Shown here piece by piece: positions 10,679-21,069 of a stretch of DNA of 64,000 nt. The translations under genes were made by a program, and so were the position numbers. Location: assembly GCA_019828545.1 (NCBI GenBank), contig JACVRA010000367.1, positions 62,001 to 126,000 on the forward strand. The letters are read 5' to 3'. Numbering within the stretch: position 1 is the first letter of the stretch; each line of letters opens with the position of its first letter. Source of the DNA: Paracamarosporium sp. OC-R06-R3. Lineage: Eukaryota > Ascomycota > Dothideomycetes > Pleosporales > Didymosphaeriaceae. Below the pieces are notes generated by a model that did no database searches, had not been told where the DNA came from, and saw only the letters and a program-made list of their open reading frames with translations.

Positions 10679-11963
10679 CTACCTCACTGTCAGCCTACTT
10701 ATAGCCCCCCTGACAACCTCCTTACTTCTCCTGTCCGGACTCGCACCCCCGCTGTCCTCCCCGTTTACATGCTGTGGTAGCACAACCTTGTCGGGGCCCG
10801 TTATAGTCTGTCCTTTGGCCTGCGCGAACCCCGCAGAGCGTGTGTGCGCCGGGTTCGGGGAGTAGAAATCGTCGATAATAGGATGGATCATGACAGTCTG
10901 TTTGTGGATGGTCACAGTGGAGTTGGTAGGGACGGTGACCCAGTTGTCTTTCGCTATCGTTAGCAAATGTCGCATGCATCTCGAAACAAGCGGGACGTAC
11001 CTCTCTCGAAAGTCAGGGGCTCACTCGCGACGAGAACGATATCTGAGCCTTTGTCGCGTCGCTCCATGATGTAGTCTTTCTGTCCGGGTTCTGCTGAGGG
11101 TTTAGACGAGGAGCCAGATTCCTTCCAGCTCGTCCCGCTGCTCCAGAACAAGCTCGCAGCTTCGTCCGTCCTCGAGCTCACGTATCTTGAGCACACCACG
11201 CTCTCCCCATCCGTGACCGCGAAATTCAGTAGACTTCTGCTGTCCTCTTCGCCTACGCCATCCCTCTCCACCACCTCTTTGATCAAGGCATTGATCCGCT
11301 CAATCGTTTTCAAGATGCCTTTCCTCAGCACAGAATGCCCAAAGCCGCCGTCTGCATCCGGGTCATGGCCCGCCTTGTCAAGACAATCCAAGAACAGCGC
11401 GAATGCCCATTCCGAGTCCGTCGAGCCCTGTACCATGGTGAACCAGCGCTCGTTGAGCGACATGGCGAGCTTCATCTTGATGCGCTTGAACGAGCCGATG
11501 CCACCATTGTGCATGAACATCAAGCGCTTATACGAGAACGGGTGGCAGTTCTGGTCGCTCAGGTTGCCCTCGGTGGTGGCGCGGACGTGTGCGAAGATGA
11601 GACTGGACGTTGTCTTGGACGCGATGCGCGAAAGATTGAGGCAGTTCCATGCTGGAATGGTGGAGGTGAAGACGCAGGGCTCGGGACCGAGAGAGGGCGA
11701 GGTGTAGTAGCCGATGCCGAAGCCATCGCCGTTGTGTGGGCGGCGCGTGTCCTGATTCACAGGTCAGGGAACGAGCATGCGGATGGTCAAGACAAGGAAC
11801 GTACGAGGCGGAGGCGCGAGTCGAAGGACTGTGTGAGAATGGAGTGTGTGGGATTAAGGATGAGCTCTGAGAGGAGGATCTCGTCCTTGCCCTTGTATAC
11901 CTGCGACGGTTAGCGGTGGTGTCGAGCAGGAGGCATTGCGGAGACGACCATAAATCTGCACAT
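10679..11963 (-). CDS. DUG3: Dug3-like class II glutamine amidotransferase, 4 exons
   Basis: Predicted 376-aa Ntn-hydrolase of the Dug1-Dug2-Dug3 pathway, which degrades glutathione in the cytosol independently of gamma-glutamyl transpeptidase. Exons on the minus strand are 11963-11949, 11900-11805, 11751-11001 and 10947-10679, with introns of 48, 53 and 53 bp. The first exon is only five codons (MCRFM). It supplies Cys2, the expected N-terminal nucleophile, and joins to VYKGKDEILLSELILNPTHS. Family-defining blocks are DTRRPHNGDGFGIGYY, FAHVRATTEG, HPFSYKRLMFMHNGGI and the TDSEWAFALFLD stretch. The first intron begins GTCGTC, a weak 5' site, but the frame and product support it. The C-terminal 40 residues are low complexity and may be less certain. 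Confidence 0.88.
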
Positions 11964-12901
11964 GTTGCGTAGAGTAACAATGCCGCGAAGCTAAAAAGAG
12001 TGTAGGCTGAAGGATGAGCGACCAATGCCGCGTCTAGTGGTTTGGTTCACAATTGGCGCAGGAATGTGGTGGTGACTATGCGGTGAGTCAAGGCGGTGAG
12101 ATGGCGCCATTCAAGAGACAGATGGCGAACCAATTCATCGGCGAGCGAACTATTATATATGCATGGAGCCGTGTCTGAGCATTGCAACGGCGACGTGTTC
12201 ACCGGCCGACAAAAAGAGCCCCGGACGAGACAGAAAGCCCCCACGCGGAGTGCAGTGTGTGGTTCACGTCGTGGGGTAGACTGCGCTGTAGGCTGTGCGC
12301 CAAGGATGACGCACCAGTGCGGGGCTTGCAGGGTCCAGTCCCTACTCGAAATGCCACACAAATCACACGAGTCACGAGTCTTTGAACAGTAATTGCATTC
12401 AGCTATTGGCCGTGTATGGATGGAGTACAGGCAAGCAAGACATCGGCCGCCAAAGTCTTTGTTCAAGGCCCGCCCTCCTACCCTGTCATGTAGCACGTCA
12501 CACGTCACCGTCCTTCCACCCGCCCAAGGCCGTACAAAAACAAAGAAGCCGAAGTCGCAAAGCCAAACTGAGAACGCCGGGGATATGATGCGGATTAAAT
12601 TCAGGGGGTTACAAGACGGTGTATCATACGATGCTTTCATGGCTTTAACATAACAAAGGGGTCGGCCGCTGGGAATCTCGGGTGCTGAATCCGGTACAAA
12701 AGGAATACTGCGTTCCATTTAGACGGAAGGATGTGTGGAAGGTGTCGTATATTAAACAGTGTAGGTGTAGCCGTCTGGATGTTGCATCCAAGGATGAGGC
12801 CATCTGAGGGTAGCTTTCGGGCTGCTGTTCGTAGGGACAGTCCCAACTTGGCGGCAACAGGAGGGAGTGCACCATTGAAGGTCCAAGAATGCGCTCGTTG
12901 C
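11964..12901. other. Intergenic upstream of Dug3, downstream of importin alpha
   Basis: Contains the Dug3 promoter and the 3' UTR of the importin alpha gene. Overlapping open frames on both strands (12047-12718 and 12096-12653) have no recognisable sequence and are treated as chance. No repeats seen. Confidence 0.5.
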
Positions 12902-14683
12902 TCACATCTCCATGTCGCCGCCGTTGGCGAAGTTGAAGTTCTGCTGCTGTTGTGCTTGCGGCTGTCCGAAACCGAAGTGACCATCCTGTGTGACTTGAGG
13001 TCCGGTGCCCTCCATGTTCTCGGCGTCACCGTCCTCATCAGAGAAGTACTTCTCGATGATGTTGTAAGCCTTCATGTAAATCTCTTCGTTGGCGTTGTTC
13101 TGGCAGTCGTGGATCTTCTCCATACCGCCCACTTCTTCGATGAAAAGAGCATAACGGTTGATTGGCTCGCCAGCGTCATTGCCTGATTCCTTGTCCATCT
13201 CACCAACCTTGAGAATGTTCTCAAGGCCGTCAAGAGCCACCTGGATGATCTTGTTGTCGGGGCACGCGAGCAGGTCGCACAATGGCTTGATGCAGCCCAT
13301 CTCAACGAGGAATCGGATCTGGGCAGGCCTTTGGAGACCGCCGGATGTCGCGTTGGAAATAGCCCAGCAAGCTTCCTTGCGGGTCTTGAAGTCACCGTTC
13401 TGAAGGAGGTGAATGAGCGGCTTAATGATGTTAGCGTCAATGACAGCTTGAATCTGGGTCGAGTTTCCGGCAGTGATGTTGGAGATGGTCCAGCACGCCT
13501 CTTTCCGGATACCGTCCTTAGTGGAGCTGAGAAGAGACAATAGGGCAGGAAGCGCGCCGCAGTTGATGATGACCTGAGTCTGCACGTCATCACCCGTCAC
13601 AATGTTACCAACCGATCGAAGGGCGGGAGTCTGGACAGAAGTAGAGGCGTGCATCAACAACTCGACGAGGCGACGGGGAATGCCAGCCTCGATGACGGCT
13701 TGAATCTTGTCGTTTGCGCCATCGGAAAGATACGAAATGGCCCAGCACGCGTCGATGAGGACCTCGTCGTCAAGCGAGTAGACCAGCTTAGCAAGGACAG
13801 GAAGTGCAGGAGCAATCTAGTCAGGTCAGCGTCGGTATCCTTAAATGTTTAAACGTATGCACTTACAGTCTGCCAGTCAGGTTGGGGAGTTTTTCCGCGG
13901 CAAAAGTTGCTAAGAGTCCAGGTAGCGTTCCTCAACATGCTCAGCTTGCGGCTGTCACCGAGAAGGGCGATCAGCGGGCGAAGAGCACCGGCCTGGAGGA
14001 CAAAGTCACGGCAGGCAGGGCTGTCACCGGCAATGTTTCCAAGTGCCCATACAGCCTGCTCCCGTACGTCTGGCTCGTGGCTGCTGAGAAGCTCGACAAA
14101 GATGGGCACGGCGCCGGCCTCGATGACGACCTGTGTCTGCTGGGCAGAACCGGAGGCGATGTTGGTGAGTGCCCATGCTGCCTCGAACTGAACAAGTGTG
14201 TGCGGCGACCGAAGAAACTCGACAAATCGGCTCACGACGCCAGTCTCGATGACCCGCTCGATCGGAGGGTTGCGCTCCTTGGACAGTAGCTTTCGGAACT
14301 TGGTGGTTGCCTGGATCTGCTCGTCGATCTGCTCGGAGAAGACTCCCTTGACCATCTGCGGGAGCTCTTCGTTCAGCTGCCATGGATGTTAGTCATGTGT
14401 TCTTAGATTGTGTTGCCCGCACCCCAGGCGGGAGCGGGAGGGGTAATGGTACCTGGCCCTCGATGTTGGTGCCCTCATCGTCGCTGTCGGGAGCGGCACC
14501 AAGCGAAGCGCCCGGCTGGTCACGGCCGGCGATACCTCGTCGCTTTGCGAGGTTCTCCTCACGCTTTGCCTTGCGGATCTCGACCTGCTGCTCCTCGCGG
14601 CGGCGGCGGAGCTCGTCAGGCTTGAAAGCGCTCTTTGCCTTGAACGTCGTGCGGCGGTGCTCGGGAATATACTTGTCGGCCAT
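12902..14683 (-). CDS. Importin subunit alpha (karyopherin alpha), 3 exons
   Basis: Predicted 551-aa nuclear import adaptor that binds classical nuclear localisation signals through armadillo repeats and importin beta through its N-terminal IBB domain. Minus-strand exons are 14683-14453, 14376-13867 and 13816-12902, with introns of 76 and 50 bp. The IBB domain is the Arg/Lys-rich stretch [18 protein letters not shown] through [20 protein letters not shown]. About ten Arm repeats follow, each with the Trp-Asn signature ([60 protein letters not shown]). The C-terminus is Gln/Asn-rich and ends GGDMEM. Length matches Srp1/Kap60 (about 540-550). The frame extends upstream of 14683, but [11 protein letters not shown] is the recognised family start. 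It is head to head with Pot1. Confidence 0.95.
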
Positions 14684-15067
14684 GATGTGTTGCTGGCAAC
14701 GTATCTCTGGTTGGCGGTGGTGAGAGGGTGTTGTGGGCGACAAGCCTTTTGTTTGGAGGGGGATTATATTGCTCGTGGGGCAGGGGACGTGAAAAGGCGG
14801 AAGCGGCAAGAGTAGCTAATGCCGCTTTGGGTTACGCGCTTGGCATAGACCATCCATGTCGCGTCTCCTCCAAACACGGTGACCTCCTCCATACATCATT
14901 AGCACCGCCAGCTCGTAACTGTTTGCTCATGGCCATACTTGGATTGGTGTTTGCTTCATCTTGACCTGAGAGAAGAAAACAATGCACGTGACGCCCCCAA
15001 ACCACCTCCAGCACACCCACAGGTTGCCCGAACTCGCGTTCGTCTCCGCGCTAACCTATTCTAGACG
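14684..15067. promoter_or_regulatory. Divergent promoter region, importin alpha / Pot1
   Basis: 384 bp separate the two start codons, so both promoters and leaders share this interval. No clear TATA box on the Pot1 side. CACGTG-like sequence (GCACGTGACG) lies near 14984-14993. Confidence 0.5.
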
Positions 15068-17080
15068 ATGGCCTTGCCCAGTGGCTTCGTTCCCCTGCGA
15101 GACGTGCTATCCGCCAAAGATAACAGCTGCTTCATAGGCGCGATCACTAATATCCAAGCTCCAGTTCAGCCTAACAAGGCTGGCGGAGACCACATCATCA
15201 ACTTCACCATCAGAGACAAGTTTCCTGGGGACGATAAAGACAATGTAGCTTGCATCATCAAGCGACGGAAAGCCGAGGATTTGCCAAAGGGCGATCCTGG
15301 TGATGTAGTTATATTGCGGGGCATGAAGGTGGAGATTCTTGGACTGCCGGCCAAGAAAACTCTCGTCAATTGCTCAGAGCTTCAGTCAGAAGCGTTGTTC
15401 TTCCCCTCGAAAAGTATACCCGCACCTGAGATTGGTCATGACCACGACTCTGGGACCACCCCAAAGCTTCCGTACAAAAGCATGGCCGGTAGCAAGCCTC
15501 CAAACGATGCTGAACAAGTGGCCGTTGTCAACATGAAGGCGACAGCAGCACCGCTTTTGGAGGATCTAAAAGATCCTGGGGCCATGTTTCGAGCTCGACT
15601 TGGGCCAACTAACACCAACTTCAAGAGAGGTAAAAGGCAGCATTTAATCAGCGAAATGACTTTTGGACTGTTTTACGATCTTGTTGGAGAAGTGGTCAAA
15701 ACATTCTGGGGCACTTCCGACTCTGTAGACCTTTATGTCACTGATTACACTACGAACGAAGATCTCTTTTTGTACGAAGAGAAGACCGATTATGACTACT
15801 TTGGAGGGCCTAAAAAACCATGGCCTGGCCCATTTGGTCAAATGACGATCCAAATCCGCACATACGAGCCTCACGCTGGGGCTGCTCGTGAAATCAAGGA
15901 AGGCGACTTCGTCTTCCTTCAAAACGTCCGTACGAAAATGTCACAGACGAATAAGTTGGAGGGCGCCATCCATCAGGATCCCCAATATCCCTTGAAAATT
16001 GGCGTTCGGAAATGCACTCATCAAGCGCAGCTTGGCGCTCTCAAGGAACGGAAAGCAGAATACGAGAAAAAACATGGTGCAAGTCTGCTTGCCCGTGAGG
16101 AGCCTACGAACGTGCCTACAAAGCCTTCGGAGACTGCTTCAAATAAAAAGTTGCACAAGAAGGAAAAGAAGCGCTTGCAGAAGCAAGCACAAAAGCTGCA
16201 AGAAGAAAAGGCGGAGGAAACTGAGACAATAGCTAAGGGGCTAAACAAAAACAGTGAGTCCCCTTACTCGTTTGCTGGTTCTGTACTCAAACCCCTAGTT
16301 TGTGCTGGAGACAAAGACGTTGGCCTCTCGACCGTAGAAGAAATTGTGAACAACTCCTATCTCAAGACCATAACGGAGACGGGTGTTGAATTAGTATTGC
16401 CATTTGTAAACTCCAGATACCGTACTCGCCTACGAGTAGTTGACCACTACCCTCTCCAGCTTAAAGACTTTATCAGAAGCTCAAGCACTCCAATTACAAG
16501 TCAGGCATCAGCGTCAACCCCTTCAAACAGTGGTTTGGACACGGGTAGATTTGCATGGTATTTCTTCCTTCTAGTGGAGGACGCAGATGCACCTGCGGGT
16601 ACAACACCGGCCAGATTCCCTCTCACTATAGATACCGCTCGCGCTCAATGTCTTCTCAAAATGGATCCCGTTGAGTAAGGTCACGCCTAAGTTTTCCACG
16701 TCACAGTACACTAACGTTGCCATAGCCTTTCTGCACGACCTGAAAAGCTTGCTGAGTTAGAGCAGAAACTGTTCCTCCTCTGGGGCAATTTGCATGAACG
16801 TAAGATCGCGCTCAAAAAGCAGGGTATCAATCTACCACTACCTGTAGGAGATGAGAGATTAGCATTAAGCAACATACCCTTCGAGTGCTGCGTCGAAGAG
16901 TACGGTGTTGCAGTCGATGAAGAAGGCAGTCCATATACAGACGCGGAGGTGGACGACTTCGTCAAGGAAATGGACGATCCTACCACAGAGGCGGGCGAGC
17001 TTGCAGTGAACATCCTGGGCAACCCCAAGACCTGGAAACGCACGTGGAGCCCTTATAACACTATTATCAAGGACTCATAA
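15068..17080 (+). CDS. POT1: Protection of telomeres protein 1 (Pot1), 2 exons
   Basis: Predicted 653-aa single-stranded telomeric DNA-binding protein of the shelterin complex. Exon 1 is 15068-16674, the intron 16675-16725 (51 bp, CTAAC branch) and exon 2 is 16726-17080. Residues of about 1-145 match the first OB fold (telo-bind: FVPLRDVLSAKDNSCFIGAI, HIINFTIRDKF, VVILRGMKVEIL). Residues of about 170-320 form the second OB region (FKRGKRQHLISEMTFG, VDLYVTDYTTNE, GDFVFLQNVRTKMS). A Lys-rich low-complexity linker (KKLHKKEKKRLQKQAQK) precedes a C-terminal domain with the conserved VNSRYRTRLRVVDHYP and FAWYFFLLVEDADAP blocks. The C-terminal part should bind the partner Tpz1/TPP1-type protein. It lies in an internal chromosome context, not evidently subtelomeric. 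Confidence 0.88.
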
Positions 17081-18096
17081 GGTCATGTCATTAATGGTGG
17101 TTTTCCATTGTTGCACTGGAGCTGGAGTCGCACGCTAGGGTTGGGCACTCCAAGGTACTGAAATGAGTTGTGTCAGTGCGAATTTTGTGATACCCCGGAG
17201 TCTGTGCTTTCGGTTGATTTGTGGAATTACATCGCATATGCTAGTTGGAGTTATTACGGGTTGAAGGCTGCTTGGACCATTGTATGCCCAATGTGCCTTT
17301 TCAGGCTTACTCTATTGGAATCTTAAGAAATGTATTGTCTTTGGTTTCGTTCAAGAAAGCACTTTCATAATATAATATAATCTAGACAATGAGCGAGTAA
17401 GCCATGTTGGCTCTCAAGCAGAAACGATCGAGAATACAAGTGCCGGACTAGAAATTCTAGGATAAAAAAAATCTAAAAATTCCATCTAACTTGAATGAAG
17501 CGTAACATACTAGAACAAGCGAATAGAATGACGTTGCAGAAATACCCAACCAGCAGCTTGACTCTTCATCTCAAAGAATATTGTGCAACCTAGCATGTTG
17601 GATTCGAATTTGGATTGGATGATGAAGTAGTGCCCAACGCACTATGCTCGTAAGGCAAATATATATTTTAATCCAGGCAGCAGACCTCTGTTGCCTCGCG
17701 GTATCCATAGTTGCGATTCCTCGGTACCACCTCAACCATCCACGTGATGGTGTTGGCCCTCACGATGTTTTAGTAATCCTAGTCGATGGAACTATTAAAT
17801 GATATTCGATGAATAGTAATCGCATGAATCAGCGAAAGCTGATTTCATGGTTGATTATTCATCTCAAAATTGCATACCAAATCCGCCACCAGCCAGTGGT
17901 TAATAGCCAATGCCAACGTGACTTTAGTATACGGCAGAGCAACATAGCCTGTGAACCTTTCCAGGCTTCGTTACTAGTCTAGCTTACTATACGTATGCCC
18001 GTATTCCTACAAGCGCTCGACCTCGAAAGCATTTCTGCATTAATCTGACACCGCTTCCTCTTCTACTTCATGTCGGTCGATCTCGGAACCATTTCA
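17081..18096. other. Intergenic stretch with hairpin
   Basis: Pot1 3' end, then AT-rich noncoding DNA (for example ATAATATAATATAATC near 17369-17384). It contains an imperfect 56-nt hairpin listed separately. No gene supported. Confidence 0.5.
17808..17863. repeat. Imperfect inverted repeat, GAAA-capped hairpin
   Basis: CATGAATCAGC (17823-17833) pairs with GCTGATTTCATG (17838-17849) across a GAAA loop with one bulged base. The pairing continues outward, with a small bulge, through GATGAATA on the left and ATTATTCATC on the right. Either strand could fold. It could be a transposon remnant, a structured RNA or chance in AT-rich DNA. Confidence 0.55.
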
Positions 18097-18474
18097 TCAC
18101 CCTTCAAACCTCCTCTCAATTCTTTCCTCTTGCGCATCACCATAAGCTTGCTCCCATGCCTCCAAACGGGTACTATCATCCCAGTAATCATCGTCATCGT
18201 CGCCATCGTCGTCGTCGACGTCAGTATCCGGACTCTCCATTATGTAACGGAATAAGATAAGGGTATTTGCCTAATTGTTTCTGATGTAGTTCGCAACCCG
18301 GCGATGCATGCTTCCTAGAGTGTCCTCACCTAGGATGTCCTCAGGTTCTTGGTTGGGATGTTCATCGACGAGACGTGCTAGTTTGTGATAGTATGCATCA
18401 CAATCCTCGTCGTCGACCCGAGCGACCGGCACCTCGATGTTATTCTCGTCGATTGGTGCATCATGAGCCTGTAT
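18097..18474 (-). pseudogene. Possible lost C-terminal tail of the RBR ligase
   Basis: Continuing the RBR frame past its TAA gives 67 open codons (18474-18274) that include DAYYHKLARLVDEHP and DTLGSMHRRVANYIRNN. Then come a TAG at 18273-18271 and 57 open codons containing DVDDDDGDDDDDYWDDS and LEAWEQAYGDAQEER, ending in TGA at 18097. Both interrupting stops differ from Gln codons (CAA, CAG) by one C-to-T change. No intron with GT-AG ends that both removes the TAA and keeps the frame was found. Either the tail is decayed, or it is chance open sequence, or the stops are sequencing errors. Confidence 0.4.
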
Positions 18475-19836
18475 TTACCTCTGCTCAATCACAGCTAAGT
18501 CGAACAATGCATCGTATAAGCCGTTTAGATAGAGTGTATCCAGAGCCACGCGGAGCTTCGCGCCAGCGTCCCCGATATGGTTCACCTCGATGAATGCCTC
18601 AATATCGGCTAGATGATTCACATCATCGAGGAAGTGCTGCATTGCAGCTTGGGGACGCCGTTCGATGAAGTTTGCGATATCTCCCATGAAACTTGTGAAA
18701 GCTTCACGCGGGTCTTCGAAGACTTCGTGAGCGAAGTCGTAAAGCGCCTGCAGACCCTGATAGAAGGCAAAGTCTTCGAAGCGAGCTATGTCATCCATAG
18801 CTTGGAGCTGAACGTCATTGTCGTTGGCGTTGTCTTGAGGCTGCTGTTCAGCGTCGTCGTCGTCTTCAATAGCCTGGGCAAAGTTTGCTTGGAAGGCATG
18901 TTGATCAATACCGAGCCTTCCAGCAATGCGTTCCAGCAGATCCTGGGGGATATCCGGCACCGGTTCTTGTTCGATACCCCAGTCTCCATTGTGCACCTGG
19001 TTCATGTGCTTGTAGGTCTCTGAGCTGGTGTCGAAGGAATCAAGACAAAACCAGCAGAAATGGATCGCACATGCAGGACATTGCATATGATTGCATCCGT
19101 ATTCCTTGACCGTGGTGACGCCGCAGCTTGGACAGTCTTTCGCGTCGTTCTCACGCTTCCATTCGTCCAACCCTTCGTTGCTGCTAGCCTGCTCGCATGT
19201 GTAATCGAGATGTGCCGGAGCGTTGCATGCGAGACAGAACTGTGCATTGCAACCATCACACGAAAAAGTGGTCGCAGAGTTTCCAGACGTTGCAGCAGCA
19301 GATGCAGGCTCAATGTAATTGAGACAACAGCATGTCGGCGTGGGACAATACCTGTACTCAGCTGGACGAGAACGTACGTACTGTCTAAATGAAGCTTCGA
19401 GAATGTTGTTCAGTGTGTGAGTGGGAAGAGCTCGTTCCAGATCACATAGACGCAGAGGCTTGTTGCATGCTGTTGATCCTCCCAATCCATGGAGGCACCT
19501 GATAGGGAACTCTTGTACATCTTTGGTACATTGGGCAATGAAGCATTCCTTACAGTAAGTGTGGCCACATGCTGTTTGGAATGCTTCCTCAGGATAACAA
19601 CGGCATACCGGGCATTCCACTTCGGATGATGGAGAAATGGAAAGAGTAGGTTCTTGCGCTTGGTTCCAATCGACGTCTTGTGAAGTCTGTACTACGTGTA
19701 GCTGATCGAATTCCAAAGGGAGCCTGTTAGAATCCGAGTGGTCGCGCGGCAAAGCAATCGAGTGTACCTCTGCACCGAGCGTGAAGGTGACCCAGGCCTC
19801 GCCGATCCTCCGGCTCATCATTTCTTGGTTGCTCAT
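18475..19836 (-). CDS. RBR-type E3 ubiquitin ligase (RING1-IBR-RING2)
   Basis: Predicted 453-aa RING-between-RING ubiquitin ligase, which forms a thioester with ubiquitin on a RING2 cysteine before transfer. From the ATG at 19836 (MSNQEMMSRR): RING1 starts at residue 75 (CPVCRCYPEEAFQTACGH), the IBR covers about 140-215 (YCPTPTCCCLNY, CDGCNAQFCLACNAPAH), and RING2 spans 235-264 with the catalytic-type GCNH at 247-250. A helical, Asp/Glu-rich C-terminal third follows. The frame stays open upstream of 19836 but without another ATG. At the 3' end the TAA at 18475-18477 is followed in the same frame by 67 more open codons, then TAG, then 57 more to TGA at 18097, all with acidic coding-like composition. 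The annotated end may therefore be a truncation (see findings). Substrates unknown. Confidence 0.85.
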   Translation of the reverse strand: MSNQEMMSRRIGEAWVTFTLGAEVHSIALPRDHSDSNRLPLEFDQLHVVQTSQDVDWNQAQEPTLSISPSSEVECPVCRCYPEEAFQTACGHTYCKECFIAQCTKDVQEFPIRCLHGLGGSTACNKPLRLCDLERALPTHTLNNILEASFRQYVRSRPAEYRYCPTPTCCCLNYIEPASAAATSGNSATTFSCDGCNAQFCLACNAPAHLDYTCEQASSNEGLDEWKRENDAKDCPSCGVTTVKEYGCNHMQCPACAIHFCWFCLDSFDTSSETYKHMNQVHNGDWGIEQEPVPDIPQDLLERIAGRLGIDQHAFQANFAQAIEDDDDAEQQPQDNANDNDVQLQAMDDIARFEDFAFYQGLQALYDFAHEVFEDPREAFTSFMGDIANFIERRPQAAMQHFLDDVNHLADIEAFIEVNHIGDAGAKLRVALDTLYLNGLYDALFDLAVIEQR

Positions 19837-21069
19837 TGTAGATGCTAGACTGCAATTGAAGTTTACCGTAGCTGTGATAGTAGACGCCCGCAAGAAGTAG
19901 TTCGTTTCCGTAAAGAGTATGCTGGGGCAGCACAGGTGCAGTATCTCTAGATGCAATGGATGAATTCTTCATGGCTGCGGGCTCAATAGCGTCTATACAT
20001 AAAGTATATTTTAAAAAATGCATTTGAAATTGCATTTTTACGATGTCAACCAAGGTTGGATGTCGTGGATGAACCAAGAGTGTACATCTTGCCTTACCAC
20101 AAACTAAGCTTGGTACCGAATCTGTCAGTACAGGACTAAATTTTGAAGGCACTCGTTAAGCGCAATATGTATGCTAGAGTGACCTGACTCGAGATGTGTA
20201 CGCATCTTTCGTCCTGCTCCTACACTTCCGGTACTATCGGCGGTCTGTGTCAGTGGAGTAAGTCCAACGGCGCTTTTTCGTCTCTTTCTTTATAACTCCG
20301 AGGAGTGGCAGATCATGGTTACCAAACTGAAAAAATCAAGACCAGTCGAAAGAGAGTTCAGATACGTCAAAGTAGCGAATGGATCATGATTAATAACACA
20401 GAGGTAGTTGTTGCGCGTTAGTACCGGCGCACGTGATTTCGGGCTAGGTATCTCAGCGAACCTCTTGAACTCTCCTTTGACTTTTTGAGGTGGAAATGGA
20501 AGAGACATACTCTCCCGTAGCCATTGACTACAAGTCCGGGGCCTGTATAAGTTTCGTTATGTTTCGTTTATACCCGGGATTGACTCGACCCAGATGTGAT
20601 TCCTGTTCTGGCACCGGTATGGTACGTTGAGTACCGTGACACGGGACGATCTTTATAGTTCAACCCAGAGCATCGGTTATTGCAGTCACAGAGCTTAAGC
20701 TCTTCTAGCCGCTTGCTTTGTTTCACCGCAGTCCTATCCCATGCCTTCGGATTCTTTCTAATTTACGAAGTCACAAGCGGGCGCATGCCAAGACTCACCC
20801 CGGTATGCCAATAGTCTCTGGTGTTGAGCATGGTGGACAACATCCCTTCGCGGAACGCTTTTGTGATGACGCAGCAGCCTTTTTTCTTGCTCAAGTTGAG
20901 TAGTTGTTTGAGTCCATCGGGACTTCCCTTTGAATGTTCATTTGCTTATCGATATCGTTGACGTGCGGGTCTGAGCTCGGATTGCCCTAGTCGCGTCATC
21001 CGCTATCGCCGCACCTCCGACCAACGAACTCGCCTGCAAGTTGCATCGTCACCAATTCCCCGCCCTCCA
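19837..21069. other. Intergenic, divergent promoters of RBR ligase and cullin-4
   Basis: 1.2 kb between two divergent genes. Short frames at 19727-20152 and 20290-20508 on the minus strand are unsupported. The proximal 60 bp before the cullin ATG is CT- and CA-rich, typical of a fungal leader. Confidence 0.5.

Noticed and set aside
12047..12718. 223-codon minus-strand frame with several cysteines
   Set aside because: Sequence does not resemble any domain and an equally long set of + strand frames overlaps it.
18442..18475. A 34-bp GT-AG intron to explain the RBR stop codon
   Set aside because: Far shorter than any other intron here, not a multiple of three in the needed phase, and the downstream frame would be lost.
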